A program made the position numbers and the translations under genes. This document shows positions 1 through 12,056 of a DNA stretch of 64,000 nucleotides, piece by piece. Position 1 is the stretch's first letter. Every line of letters begins with the position of its first letter. The notes beneath the pieces were generated by a model. That model had not been told where the DNA came from, did no database searches, and saw nothing but the letters and a program-made list of their open reading frames with translations. The stretch is from Plenodomus lindquistii (Eukaryota; Ascomycota; Dothideomycetes; Pleosporales; Leptosphaeriaceae): assembly GCA_025504975.1 (NCBI GenBank), contig JANUWI010000001.1, positions 4,402,001-4,466,000 of the forward strand, read 5' to 3'.

Positions 1-494
1 AGAAGCGCTCCTGCGAGATTCTCCAACAAGAAGAAGATGGAGTTCGACGCGGCATCTACTCTGGTGTCCTTGGCTATCTGGACGTTGGTGGCGGCGGCGA
101 CTTCAGTGTCGTGATTCGAACCGCCATCAAAATCGACACTGACGACTCCGATGCCGAAGACGTGTGGCGCATCGGCGCAGGCGGCGCGATCACCAGCCAA
201 AGCACAGTCGAAGGCGAGTACGAGGAGATGCTCGCAAAATTCCAAAGCACGGCTCGCGCCTTTACAGACTTCAAGCCGTCGAGGAGAACGACAGGTGACA
301 AGAGGGTCGAGATTATCGAGCCTGATGATCCAGAATTTGCAGAGTTGTTGGCGACGATGAACGCAGAGCCTGGACTGAGCGAACACGATATGCACTTGTT
401 AGTGGAGACGTTTTTGGCGGAGTTCAGAAGGACGGGGGGCGTCGTTGGTGATGAGGAAGAGGACGATGAGGGCGGAGAGGGGGTTGTGGAGTGA
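1..494 (+). CDS. Aminodeoxychorismate synthase, C-terminal part (cut by window edge)
   Basis: This is the 3' end of a gene that begins left of the window; the open frame starts at base 3. The first residues read KRSCEIL...GIYSGVLGYLDVGG GGDFSVVIRTA, the last conserved block of chorismate-utilising enzymes of the PabB/TrpE family. A short acidic fungal tail follows and ends at the TGA at 492-494. The gapless GGGGDFSVVIRTA form is what I know from fungal fused PabA-PabB proteins, which make 4-amino-4-deoxychorismate from chorismate and glutamine for folate synthesis. The amidotransferase half would lie outside the window, so the fusion is inferred. Anthranilate synthase is the less likely alternative. 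Confidence 0.82.
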   Translation, partial: KRSCEILQQEEDGVRRGIYSGVLGYLDVGGGGDFSVVIRTAIKIDTDDSDAEDVWRIGAGGAITSQSTVEGEYEEMLAKFQSTARAFTDFKPSRRTTGDKRVEIIEPDDPEFAELLATMNAEPGLSEHDMHLLVETFLAEFRRTGGVVGDEEEDDEGGEGVVE

Positions 495-773
495 TTGCAT
501 GGGCGTTTTGTAAGGTTGGGAAGCGAAGGTGGATTGAAAGAATGATGTGTGATACCATGTTTCTCATCAAATAGACTTAGACGTAGTTAGGTTCAACACC
601 TACAATGGCAATCAAGCCAAAGATACTCCCGGTCTCAACTTTGCATCACAAGTTTTCTGCGATTGTAGATGGTCAAGCTGACTAAGCATGGAGTTCGTGG
701 GGAAACGTATCACCGCACTACGCGGCGACGTCTACATTTACCAGCACGACAACGCGCGTTGCTTTCAGTAGCC

Positions 774-3313
774 ATGGCGTTATCGACCGAAGCGCCAGAT
801 CCAAGGACATTCAAAGACTGGGAAGACGCGTTCCAATTTCCTATACCGGTTGTTCGCAAGCTTGAACAGCAGTTGCGCAACAATGCAGACGACAATCGAG
901 AGAAGCTGCGGTCGCTCGTGGGGTATGCAGGATAGCACACGATGGAATGGAAGAGTCTAGTCACTGACAAGCGGCTAGGATGAGCTACCGCAACCTCCTC
1001 GACACGGCCGAGACGATCATCGACATGGAAGTGCGCATGGGTGAAGTCGAGTCCAAGTTGGCAAGAGTAGGGCAGAGTTGCAATTCGCGAGGCCTGGAAA
1101 GGATATCTAGCAATGCCGTCAGAATGGACAAACACACAAAGAGCCGCGGTCAGTCTATATCAGAGCGTCTGGGAATGGCCATAGGTTGACGGAAGACAGA
1201 TGCGGAGCGCTACACATTCGCATCGCAGCTCTCAGTCTTGCGCAACGCACCGCTGGTCATGACACGCTTGATGAGAACGGAGGGATCGTATCTGCTCATT
1301 GCAAAGGTGCTTGTCATCTCGCGATTGGTACACAAAGCGCTCAGCAAGTCTGCAAACAAGCCTCCAATCGTGGATCAGCAATGGGAACGGCTCCTCTCGG
1401 TTCGAAGGAAGCTGCTACGCAGGATCGACAAGCGCCTTTCGAGTACGATTGGAGAAACTGCGACCTTGGTGGAAAGCATGTGCGCGTATGCGCTTGCGAC
1501 AAGCTCTACACCTTCCGACGTGCTCAAACATTTCCACAAGGTGCGAATCGATAGGATGAACAGCGAGCTTAGGCAGGGCGGAGATGAGCTCGCAAAGCAC
1601 GGTATTAGTGCTCTCAAGTTATGCATCCAGACATGCCTGGACACACAGACAATTTTTCCCCGACGCTTGGCAGAGTCTCTCGTGAAACTGAAGGCGCACC
1701 CGTTGATCCAGGACCCTGACGTCCGTGGCCTTCATGAACTGAACCTAGACATCCACGATCGCTGGATCGGTGAAGAAGCGCGCAATTACACACCATACCC
1801 TCGGCACGACGAATTGCAGCGGCCAGAGGCTGAGAAGATCCTGTATCGCTGGTCAAAGGACGCCATATCGAACTTCTTGAAGGGCATCAAGAAGGCGCTT
1901 GAAGGCGAAGACCGGCTGACTGAGGTCGCGAGCTTGAGATCAGAATTGATTGAGACGTGGATCTTGTCTGGCTCGCGTATGGCAGGCGTCAAATCTACAA
2001 ATGTGCTCGATGATCTGAGAGACACGATGAATGAGAAGCTCGAGAACATAGTGCGGATCCGCTCGCAAGGGCTACAAAGCGTCACGACCAGCCTCAACAG
2101 TCAACTCGAAAGCCTGCAATCACATAGCGCAACGGACACGTCGCTTTGGCATTCAACAAGCAAAGCCTCGGATCTGAGCAATGGCGCAAAATCCTTTAAG
2201 AATACGATCCTTGATACCTACCACGGGCGTGACGAGTCGGTTACCAGCGTCACGACCGCATTTGACCAGTGGATGGAGTCTGTGCTCGAGGTTAAGGGCA
2301 TCGTCAAAAGCATGAAAGAGGCACGCTGGGACGACACGTTCGCAGACGATGTCGATGATGACTCTGATGACGATCTAGGCGAGTCAAAACAGACCCTGCT
2401 CAGCGATGATGATCCGAGACTGCTGGAAGAGGTTACCCAAGAAGCCATGAACGATGCACTGCAGAATCTTGGCCAAAGCTTCTCAAAGATTGTGGGAGCG
2501 TCTGACGCCGATCAGGACCACTCGATCCGGAGAGCAACTTTCATCCTCCGTGTCATAAGAGAACTTGGCGACCGTATACCAAGACTTCGCCTACAGGAAC
2601 GATCAGCAGCATTTGCATCACCCTTCACAAAGGAGATTGTTCATCCATTGTACACAGCGCTGGCGTCCTTTGTCATACAACCGAACACACAATTGTATGA
2701 GAAGGCACTAGCGGCGTCCGTAAAGGTCAAGACCAACAGCCATATACTATGGGAAGGCCACCCACCTCTACCCAGTCAGCCATCGCCCAGCGCTTTCAAA
2801 TTCCTGAGGGAGTTGAACAAGAGCATGGCAGCGCTAGGGAGCGATCTCTGGGCGCCTGGTTGTGTTGTGGTGCTCAAGGGGCGGGTGTTTGAGGAAGTGA
2901 AGAAAGTTCTGGTGCAGCATACGGCTGCCCTCACGACGGTCAAGGCAGGAGAAGAAGATGAGACAACGCCCATTAAGACGCAGGCCGAAGAGAAAGATAA
3001 GACGGAAGCCAGCGAAATCGAGGCCGACGAGAGTAACAAGCCTGCCGACGAGAAGGACGAGTCTAAAGAGGTCATGTCGGCGCAGTCATCGGCATCGTCA
3101 GAATTGCTGGAACGAAGGCTCAAGCAGATAATGTTCGATGCGCTGTACATTCAACGCTTCGCGACAACAGCCTCGGAAGAAGACGATGTTGTCAAAACAT
3201 TGAGCGCAGCTTCTGATCAAGTGACTCTGGATGAGGCGGCGTTGATCAGATTGCGCAAGAATGCTGTCGACTATGCAAAGAAGACATATCTGCTGTTCGC
3301 GTTGTTAGCTTAG
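774..3313 (+). CDS. COG1: Conserved oligomeric Golgi complex subunit 1
   Basis: Three exons, 774-922, 979-1148 and 1200-3313, give 810 aa. Introns are 923-978 (GTATGC...CTAG) and 1149-1199 (GTCAGT...ACAG); both joins keep frame, the second recreating the Asp of SRDAERY. The N-terminus has the Vps51/Cog1 signature (TFKDWEDAF, then YRNLLDTAETIIDME..MGEVE), the coiled-coil start of a COG lobe-A subunit. COG tethers retrograde intra-Golgi vesicles on the cytosolic face of the cis-Golgi. The long middle is helical and poorly conserved, as expected, with acidic linkers near 2340-2410 and 2950-3080. I chose the ATG at 774 because the family block starts there; an upstream in-frame triplet at 669 adds an arginine-rich stretch unlike the family. 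The next gene is 0.7 kb downstream on the same strand and functionally unrelated. Confidence 0.85.
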
Positions 3314-4047
3314 TTCCGAGTCTACATGCACACATGCATGGGTAGCAAGTCATACACTACAATATCAATGCAGGAACCCGCAGGCTAGTTGACTGAGCTA
3401 TCTCGTATGCAGTGAAAGACTTTCAATTCTGTATCTGATTATCCTCGGAGTGGGTCGTAGATGCTTGCATTAAAGTCGCCCTGCCAGGAACCCCCCAAAT
3501 GCCCCCACACCTAGCCTGCGACTTCTGACTTTTTCTCTCGTATATTAGGTATTCACATGCACCAGTGAATCCACACCCAAGACGTCCCCGCCTTATCTGC
3601 GGCGTTGCGATCCCGGCGACATTCTCCAAAGACAACTGTAAGCACTTTCCCGATGCGCGTGGGGCAACTCTCGAACCTCACTGGTGCACCCGGAGAAGGC
3701 CGCCATCTCCAATTCCAGACTGGCATAACCTTGGCCATTACCATCTGCGACGTGCTGCCGCATCTTCTGATATAACCAGGCCTGCAAAAGAAATGCCTCC
3801 TCGTCACCAATGCAGGTGGTTCCCTTTCGTTGACGACTTCTCATAGCGTGGACCGTAGCTTGATCAAAGAGTCCACACATGTGGTAGTCTTTTGCTCCCA
3901 TTGGCTCCTTCATCCTACGAACGACCAGTATTACTGATATATGGGACCGTTCTTAAATAGACTTGGTCCTTAGATCTGGGGTTATAGCACAGGCTCTAAC
4001 ACATCTATCGGATCACAGCGTCAAGAGCAAGAAATCAGCAGGGCACA
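3314..4047. other. Intergenic region
   Basis: No gene is supported between COG1 and the MFS gene. Open frames here are short, overlap on opposite strands and show no family resemblance. The last 100 bases before 4048 probably hold the 5' leader of the transporter. Confidence 0.6.
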
Positions 4048-5726
4048 ATGGGCCGTCCCATAACCGTTATCCGCGAAACATGGGCCATCTATACGCCCAC
4101 CGAGCGTCGGAACATCGCTATCTACATCGCCGGCATCATGATGTATAAGTTTGGTCTCGAAGCATTCAACGGCTCTGTCATTGCCCTCGCGACAAACCGC
4201 TACGACGAGCTCGAGAAACGAACGCACATCTCCATCACTTTCCAGCGAGTGGGCGTGCTGACCGGTCTCAACCAGGCCTTTCAGTGCGTTGGCAGTATCC
4301 TGATAGCGCCGCTGATCAAGCGCTACCCGACTAAGAATGTGCTGGCGTGTGCGGTACTGATATTCGGGTTTATGAGCAGTATTCTGTTGATACTGGACGC
4401 TGCGACGGGGGGCACGTTCGTACCCAAGAATCATCCGAAGGGCGATTTCAGTTACTATGGGGACTACAATACTGACGGTGTGATTCCGATTTGTGAGTCT
4501 TCCTTTCTGGGTCTTCTTTTCTCGAGCCATGTTACACTACATGAAACATGGTTAAGTAACAACGCTAACATGATACAGACTGTGTTTGCGGTGTGGTCTA
4601 CGGTATGGTCGAACTGATCCGCCGCGTCATCCCTCGCGATCTTGTCGGCGGAAATATCCAGAAGCTGCGACGGATGGATTCCCTAGTCCATATCTTTTAC
4701 GAGATCTCCGGAACAGCAGGAGCATTCTGCACAGCGCTCGCACTCATTCCCCACTTTGGCAACAACTTCTCGTTCATCATCACGCCCATCTTCTTTGCGG
4801 CCGCGTCGATACTCTGGTTCTTCATCCATGAAGATGTTGTCCCGCTGGACAGTAGGGCGCTAGTGTTGGAAAGCCAGCCCACATATGTCAAGGCCGTTAT
4901 TGGGGGTTTCTACCTGTTCTTTGAGTCAGTTTGGACGGGCGGAAAAATCATCTTCACCCATAGGAAGTTTGTTTGGTTGCTGCCCGGATATGCTATCGCG
5001 CTTTACGGCCATCGATACCTCGAGAATGCCATCGCGCCCGCTGTGGCTCGTCGATATCTGGGCAACTCGGCATGGTCCCAAATCATGGTTGGAGGCTCGA
5101 ACTTTGGGGAGCTGTTAGGCGCTCTGTTCGTGTTCATGTTCACGAACCTCGTCTATACGCCCATGCCATGGCTACGAATCGATGCACTGGCTCTTCTTAT
5201 AGTGTGGTACCTACCCTACTGGCACCCACCGAAGAACGACGTCGGTCAGGCCTGGATAGTAGCTGCGACCTTCCTTCCCATCAGTTTCGGCTGGGCGGCT
5301 GGCGATGTCTCACTTGCTGCATACATTCAAGCATCACTGGCTCGCATCGAGTCGAGAACACAGAACGTGTCGGCTCTCGGGGCAGTCATGGCCTTCCTCT
5401 ACAGCACGTACATTGTCATCTACGCCATCGCCTCTGTATCACTCGGAACATATATCGATCGAGTATCAGACAAGAACGAAGAGCAGATCCAGCCGGCCAT
5501 TCGGAATGTAGCCGGTGTGCAGTTTACGATCATCTTTGTGCTGGTCATGACGAGCACTTTCGTACCCAAGGGCGCATTCTCGCTCAACCCAAAGATGCTG
5601 AGTGAAGAATACTTGGACACAGATCTTGAGGATGAGGATCTGGAGTATATTCCAGGCGTGCAGGTCAAGAACAAGCAGAGTTACGAAAGTCACGAGATGG
5701 TTAGTAGGGCCAATAGTTCCACGTGA
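4048..5726 (+). CDS. Major facilitator superfamily transporter
   Basis: Two exons, 4048-4492 and 4579-5726, give 530 aa; the 86-bp intron (GTGAGT...ACAG) splits a Tyr codon and restores the frame. Hydrophobic segments can be followed along the whole length, about 11-12 in all, beginning at IAIYIAGIMMYKFG and ending at FTIIFVLVMTSTFV. A long soluble loop with VELIRRVIPRDLVGG lies between the halves, and an acidic tail ends the protein. The layout is that of fungal MFS permeases. I cannot name the substrate: there is no sugar-porter RxGRR motif and no clear DHA signature. It may belong to a fungal orphan MFS family. It stands alone between COG1 and the bHLH gene, so the context gives no clue. 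Confidence 0.75.
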
Positions 5727-6867
5727 GCTACAGGAAGGCACATCCGTTTGTGTTTCAACAAAATGAAGTATCCAGTATACAAAGACTATAGACCTGGTCT
5801 TCACCGCATCTTGAACAGTTTCCACAAATGTAGAGGCGTAACTATTGGGATGTCCGGTTAGAGACGATCACCGCGCAATGAAGCTAGCCGCCTTCTGCGG
5901 GGGAAGCGTGCGATCTGACATCCGGACCCAACGTCTCAGTCCACAGGCTAACCATCATGCATGCTTCCGAGTCATCATTATCCAGCACGTGGCAGTTATC
6001 TAAACCCTCATTGCACAACATCGCTCAGCTGTTTCATATTCTGCCTTTCTCAAACCAGAAGGTGACCTTCTCAACCTAGCTCCCATAGCAGAACCTTAAC
6101 TATGCCGTGCTTCAGAATGTCAACTTCCACCATTCATCAAAGAATTATTGGCAGCAGTTTTGCTCAAGCCCTTGATGGGTGTGATCATGCCAGGGGCTCA
6201 TCCCAACCACACGGGAACGCGGTCAGCACACCATCTTGGCAAAAACGTGCCTGCGTGGTTGGCCATGCGCTGTCCGTCACGCTTCCAAGACATGTGCACA
6301 TCGATCACTCTGTACACATCTTATTTGCGTACAAAATGCCAAGTCATTTGTCTGTGACCTGATGTCCTGCATTGCACTTTCCACCGAGCGCCATAATTAC
6401 TTTTAACGACAAGCATGGGGCGGGATTTGTTCCAGATCCTGCAGTGTTCGACGCCGCTGCTGCCTTCTTCCAACTCGTGATTGAGGCGATACGATACGAT
6501 CGATAAGTGCCGAACGACAATACATACACCCCACGCGTTACCTTCCGCTTGCTGCGGCTGTCGCTGCAACACATACGTACATGCATCATTGTTGGCTGTT
6601 CAACAGCAAACTTTCCGACTAATCAAGCCTGTCCTTCCCAAGCATCCTTCGAGAATCTTGGGACGTTCCGTGTCCTCTCAATCATTCTACGCATATTCTG
6701 GCGTTGTTTTCGTCCTCGACGGCTCTCCGTTGGTTTTCTGTTGATCGCTGCAACGGCGTGATCCGGTGATTCGAGGCCAAGTCGGTTGCGATTCACCCAA
6801 TCAATATCATTGGTGGCCGCTGGTGGGAGGCCACAATCTGCAGGACGAGATAACACATCGATGAGCC
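5727..6867. other. Intergenic / 5' region of the bHLH gene
   Basis: I see no supported gene. Overlapping small frames at 6100-6950 are on both strands and look random. A 15-codon upstream ORF begins at 6861 and ends at 6905, overlapping the start of the bHLH reading frame. Confidence 0.55.
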
Positions 6868-7936
6868 ATGCAACCACATCCACAAACCCAACATGGGCCC
6901 GATGACGACAGACATGAAAGCGGACATCGAGGACCGCTGAGCAGAACATGGCCACAATTGTTCAAGAAGAGGAGGAGATATAGTCCAGTGAGGGAAAGCG
7001 CGCAACAGCAACAACAGCAACAACAATATGCTCCGCCGCAGGTACAAGCACAGGTACCTTTTGTACAACAACAACAACCACCACCTTATCCATATCCACA
7101 ACCACCCCCGGTTGAAGTACAACCACAACATCAAGGTCAAGATCAACCTCATGTGCAATTACCAATACATCCTCTACGTCCGTTGAAGCCACCCCCAACC
7201 ATCACCGCACAACCCGTCACATCACCATCCACATCGTCAATCAGATCCCCACCATCGACAGCCGACACCGCAAGCACAATCTCAACAATCTCCCACGCCT
7301 CATCCGCGCCATCCAAAAAAGTCCCCATCACACGGAGAAAAAGCTCCCTAGCCCCCGCAGACAGCAATGGTATGTATACTTTCCTCTCAAAACAAAAACA
7401 AAAACCAATATCGTGACTTCTGACCCTCTTTCCGCTTCTCCTCTACCCTACACCCCACTCTTCCTGCACACCCCTACTCACACATCCCCCCAGGCGCCGG
7501 CGGCGTAACAACCCCACAAGCCGACTTGCTAGCCTCAAAATCAAACTACGAACTCATATCCTCGGGCCAACACCTAGAAATGGGCTTGCACTTCAGCACC
7601 GCCATGGCAACAGGCGTAATGATGAAGCGCGCCACGCACCGCGCAGCCGAGCAGGCGCGTCGTGATCGCATGAAGAATGCAATGGTGGATTTGGCAGAAT
7701 TTTTGCTGGATGGCGAGGTTACGTTTGGGAGTGGGACGACGTGTTTTGTTGTTATGAGGGGGGTTGGGAAGGAGGGGGAAGGGAGAGGGGAGAAGGAGGA
7801 GAGGAAGACGGTGAATAAGGCTAGGTTGATTGAGATGGCGCTTGAGAAGATGAGGGCGCAGGAACGGGAGATTGAGGTGTTGAGGAAGGAGGTTGAGGGG
7901 TTGAAGGGGTTGGGGGAGAAGATGGATGAGTCGTGA
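6868..7936 (+). CDS. bHLH transcription factor, Gln-rich N-terminus
   Basis: Exons 6868-7369 and 7494-7936 (intron 7370-7493, GTATGT...CCAG) give 314 aa. The N-terminal half is low complexity: polyglutamine from a CAA/CAG tract near 7006-7030, then Pro/Gln and Ser/Thr-rich stretches. The basic region and first helix (HRAAEQARRDRMKNAM) match the bHLH class of phosphate-type regulators such as NUC-1/PHO4, with the His/Glu/Arg set for E-box contact. The second helix (NKARLIEMALEKM) lies about 45 residues later, an unusually long Gly/Glu-rich loop, and leads into a leucine-zipper-like coil. The protein should be nuclear and bind DNA as a dimer; the target pathway is not visible. The start at 6868 is the first in-frame ATG, but a further 5' exon cannot be excluded. 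Confidence 0.72.
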
Positions 7937-8627
7937 TGCATGTCAATGGCGGAGCTAAGGGGGAGGAAGGGCAGAGGCGTTGCATTTTACGTACTTTTTG
8001 TTTGTTGACACAAGATATCCCACTCATGATTGGCGTTGTTGGAATTATGAAATCGAGGATAGACGGGAGACCCTGATATAACATGAGATGTTATTCGCAA
8101 GACCTCTACTATTCATCCTCTCTATACTCCCCCCTCTCCCTGTCGACCGCCAACACTCCCGCAACATGACCCAACCCCTTCTCCATCCTTTCAGTCGGTA
8201 TAAAACGCCATCATCCCACAACCCACCATCCCCCAATTATTATACGCCTGGCTCCACGCCACCATCGGCGGCGATTTCGCACACATCGTTCTTGTAACTA
8301 CAAGATTACCACTCCCAGTCCCTCGACCACGCAAACAACACACCATCGTCCCGCAGCGCACACGCCGTACATCAGTCGTCTGGCTGCCGGGCAGCGGCGA
8401 CCTCGGTATGTGTCCCTGAGCCCCCGTAGCTGGGGAACGTGGCTCCCGTTGATGCCGTAGATCAATGTCGAGCTCACCCAGCACTCCTCCTAAAGGTCGG
8501 GTGCTTGTCCCAGGATGCCCGAAAGCTTTCTCAAGGTACGTGGAGATGTTCCACCGTGAGTTCGACATCTTCCGTGCATCCAACACCTGGCAAAATGATC
8601 ATGATTTCTTCGACACACCACAAATCC
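7937..8627. other. Intergenic region with a possible unassigned exon
   Basis: No gene is firmly supported. On the plus strand a protein-like frame runs from about 8234 to 8406 and could be spliced with a GTATGT donor at 8407, after a TATA-like GTATAAAA at 8198. I could neither find a start nor recognise a family. Confidence 0.4.
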
Positions 8628-9888
8628 TCACTTCTTCACCCACATGAACTCCTTCAAAACCGGGTCTTCCCACCTCTTCTCAGACTTATTCGCCGGCCTA
8701 TTCAACCATACAGTCCCCTCGTCTCGCCAGCACACCACCGACCTCGCATTGCCCTTCCCAAGAACCCTGAAGCCGTGTTCTTCCACTGGCTCTGTCTTTG
8801 GCTCGTCATGGTCAACAGCATCAGGCTGCTCTCTCCAAATCTCCACTCCATCAAAGACATCTAGACTCCTTGCAGAACGAGCAACGCGCAACGCCTGCTC
8901 TAGATCCGCAACCTCGAGCAACACAATCTTAGCCTCGAAATCGCGTGCAAGCTTGAGAAGCTGCGGGTAAAACATATCCGCCTGCTCGTCGTCGCTCTGT
9001 TCCTTATTCGGTTGAAATACACCACCGGGAGGCACCAGCGCGACTTTTGGCTCGAACCCGCGCACCGAGCGCGTCGTAGTCTTCCAATACGCCTTGGGCG
9101 ATACATACGGCGGATTAGAAACCAGGATATCCCAAAACGGAGGCAGCCATTCATAATTCATTGCGATTTTAAGGGGTAGCGGGCCGGCAGTCATGGGTCC
9201 AAAGGGATCGCTGAGGACATCTGCTTGGAGGAGACTGATGTCGCCGTTGCCTGCGAAGGCGCGTGTCCTGCGTACATGGGTCAAGTTGCGCTGGGCTAGT
9301 CTGAGCGCTACATCTGAGATGTCGACGCCTAGGGCGCGTACGTCGATGTCTGCGCGCGCTTTGCATAGTTCATGTTGGAAGAGGAGGGGGATACATGCTG
9401 TTCCTGTGCAGAGATCCATGACGCGGAGTTCGGTGGGGAGATTTTTCGCATGCTGGAGGAGATGCACAAGGTAGGATACTGAGGCTGCTGTGTCTGCCCT
9501 GTTTGCGCCATCAGCTTTTGCGCCTAAGCACAGCACAATCTGAAAAACTTGTTGGCTTGTTAAGTACGACTACTACTTACCGGGGGATCAAAACACCAGG
9601 TTTGCACTTGATTTCCAAGTCGCCGAAATACTCGGTCCCGAGAATGTATTGTATTGGTTTCCCTGATGCTCTTTCTCGGACTAGTTGATGAAGCATTGCG
9701 GCTGGAGTTAGACGCGTATCGCCCTTTCCCTTTGCGCGTCGCGCTTTCGCCACTGCGATAACGTGCTCGCGCAGCCATCGCAGCTCGTTGCGCGCGGTTT
9801 GCAGGTCTCGACAGGGCGCGAGGAGGGGAGGAAGCAGCGGGTCTATTGTGCGCGCTTTGCGCAGGAGGGCTGTGGGGATACGCGGCAT
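8628..9888 (-). CDS. Peptide-release-factor N5-glutamine methyltransferase (HemK/Mtq1 type)
   Basis: Two exons on the minus strand, 9888-9581 and 9498-8628 (intron 9499-9580, GTAAGT...ACAG), give 392 aa. The join completes the PGVLIPR-ADT block, the substrate-side motif that precedes the methyltransferase fold. The SAM-binding motif I (VMDLCTGTACI) sits near residue 130. The catalytic NPPY motif (SNPPYVSP, about 231-234) is diagnostic for enzymes that methylate the Gln of the GGQ motif in release factors. The N-terminal helical domain (ARNELRWLREHV, LRE, KPIQYILG) fits HemK/PrmC. Its length and a single-domain plan suggest the mitochondrial enzyme (yeast Mtq1), which acts on the mitochondrial release factor; the cytosolic Mtq2 type is shorter and lacks this N-domain. 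Confidence 0.86.
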
Positions 9889-10310
9889 GGTAGTTGTGAA
9901 TTCATGGTGGTGTTGCGAGGTGGGTGGTTGGAGTTTGAGTGGGGTGGACTCGGGATGGAATCGTCATCTAAGATAGGTTTACCGTACATGTACTTGTGCC
10001 ACCTTACAGGAGGATTTGCATCCATCTTGTTCAACACGCTGTTACCACCATTGTGTTCAGGAGAATTCATAACGTTACCCCCGATGTTGCGGATGGATAG
10101 TTGCCACACAAAGTCCTCTCGGAGAGCACGTTGATCGAAGATATTTTCCAGACATAGGCATCACGAAGCTCAAGGCAAAGAAGGTTAAACATTATACACA
10201 TTTCATTAATCATCGTATTTACACCACTTTACCCTGTCCCCTCCCACCCTCCTTCCTCAACCTCTTTATTCCACTGCAAAACAAGTCAGCCCATTACCAC
10301 AACCAGCCAT
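9889..10310. other. Intergenic region
   Basis: Space between the start of the methyltransferase gene and the end of the sugar-permease gene, both on the minus strand. I see no gene in it. Confidence 0.6.
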
Positions 10311-12056
10311 CTACGCTTTCGCAATCGACTCAGTGCGCTGCACCTCGACCTTCTCTTCATACCTATCAAACACATGCGTACCCTCCAGCGCATCCTGCTC
10401 AAACACATCAACCTCTGTACTCGCAAACTTGCGCGCACTAATCTTCTTTTCAAACAGCAAGTCGAGCTCCGCAAACGTGCGGCCCTTGGGCTCAGGCAGG
10501 CGGAAATACGTGTAGATGATGCTGAGGAAGCAGGACCCGGCCCAGAAGAGACCGGCGTAGTTGCCCCAGTTCCAGGCGCCGGGGTTGAGCATATATGGTG
10601 TTAGCACCGAGGTGATTATGCCGATGACGTTGTAGAGGTTTCGTCCTAGGACGACGGTTTTGATGGCGAGGCGCCGGGTCGAGAGCTCGGCGACGAGAGA
10701 ATAGCATACTGTGCCTACGGTGAGTTGGTAGAACATGGCCCATACAATCATCATTGCGCCGGTGGCCATGGCGCCCTTGGAGCGCTGCTCGTCGGGAACA
10801 AGACCCAGGAAGCCCATGACGAAGAGCATGGTGCAAAGACCGCAAAGACCGCCGAGGTAGAGCGTGCGCCGTCCGAAACCGAGCTTCATGAGGTACCAGG
10901 CGCCAAATACACCGGCCATGTTGATGCCGTATTGGCCCATGGCGAAGTCAAAAGATGTGGAAGCGGGCAGACCGGCTTGTTGGAGGAAGTACGAAGAGTA
11001 TCCCGAGAAGGCGTTTCCACTCAAGTTCTGGATAGCCCATGCCATGCACACAATTTCTGTGCGGCGGAGATCGACGCCGCGGAAACAGTCGAGGTATGAT
11101 GCGCCGGCAGTGATCTTCTCTTCGAGGGCGGTGGTGTGTACCATCATGGCAACAGTCTCTTCAGCATCGAAATCGGTTTCACGATCCAAGCTTGTAAGGC
11201 GGAGGAGAGACTTCTTTGCGTCCTCGAGACGGCCTTTGCGAACGAGCCACCATGGCGATTCGGGAGCGAGGAAGATGCCGATGATGAGGGGGACAGGCCA
11301 CATCCATTGCAGAGCGTAGGGGATACGGTAGGACCATTCGTCCTGACGAGGAAGCATAGCACGGATAACGCCGATGCCGATGAGTTGGCCAAGACCCCAG
11401 CAGAAGTTGACATATGTAGTCACTATAGCTTATTAGCAAGGGTGCTTCTCCAAGTCCGGTACCGAGGCTGACTTACAGTAGTTGCGCAGAGCTACAGGGC
11501 AGACCTCACTAGCATAAGTGATGGTCAAAGTCTGGAACACACCCCACGGGATACCACACAGAATCTCCGCAACCAACAGATGCACAACCGTCTGGGCCGT
11601 GAAGAAGATGGTCGTAAAAGCAATGATCAGCGTCAGGCAGCCAATAAGCGTGTACCTGTAGCCAATCCACTCGCTGATCCATCCGTTCAAGAACAGACCA
11701 ATGATCTCTCCCACAATCACACCATTGGACAGACCTGCTTGCCACGGTGCGGGGATTTCCCACGACCCGTCCGATAGCTGCTCGCCGTACTTGCGCTGGA
11801 ATTGCGGGAACCCAAAGAAGTTGTTTAGCAGGCACACGTCGTAGCCCTCCATCACAATACAGGTACTGATCAGGACACTCCATCCAATGGCCTTTGGGTA
11901 CAGCTTGATGCCCTGCCATAGGGTCATCTTGTGCTCCTTCTCTGTCGCATGGCGCGCGTCAGAGACCACGCGGTCAGCCGCGCGCTTGTGATCGCCATCG
12001 TATTCGTGGTCAGAGGGAGCTGCCACGTGGGGCGAGATGTCCTTGTCCAAACCCAT
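10311..12056 (-). CDS. Alpha-glucoside/sugar:H+ symporter (MAL-type MFS)
   Basis: Two exons, 12056-11477 and 11422-10311 (intron 11423-11476, GTAAGT...ATAG), encode 563 aa. The join gives RNYLTTYVNFCWGLGQLIG, the classic helix-4/5 block of fungal sugar porters. Other sugar-porter marks are PESPWWLVRKGR after helix 6, the loop around AEEKI..YLDCFRG, and the C-terminal PEPKGRTFAELDLLFEKK. The sequence style (ISTCIVMEGYDVCLLNNFFGFPQFQRKYG) is that of maltose/alpha-glucoside permeases rather than hexose carriers. It should sit in the plasma membrane. I chose the ATG at 12056 because the conserved N-terminal helix begins soon after; an in-frame ATG at 12143 adds 29 unconserved residues. Four CreA-type motifs lie about 460-510 bp upstream. 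Confidence 0.85.

Noticed and set aside
8465..8647. String GRVLVPGC resembling a thiopurine-methyltransferase motif
   Set aside because: The expected glycines after the motif are missing and the frame ends after 60 codons, mostly on sequence outside any conserved pattern.
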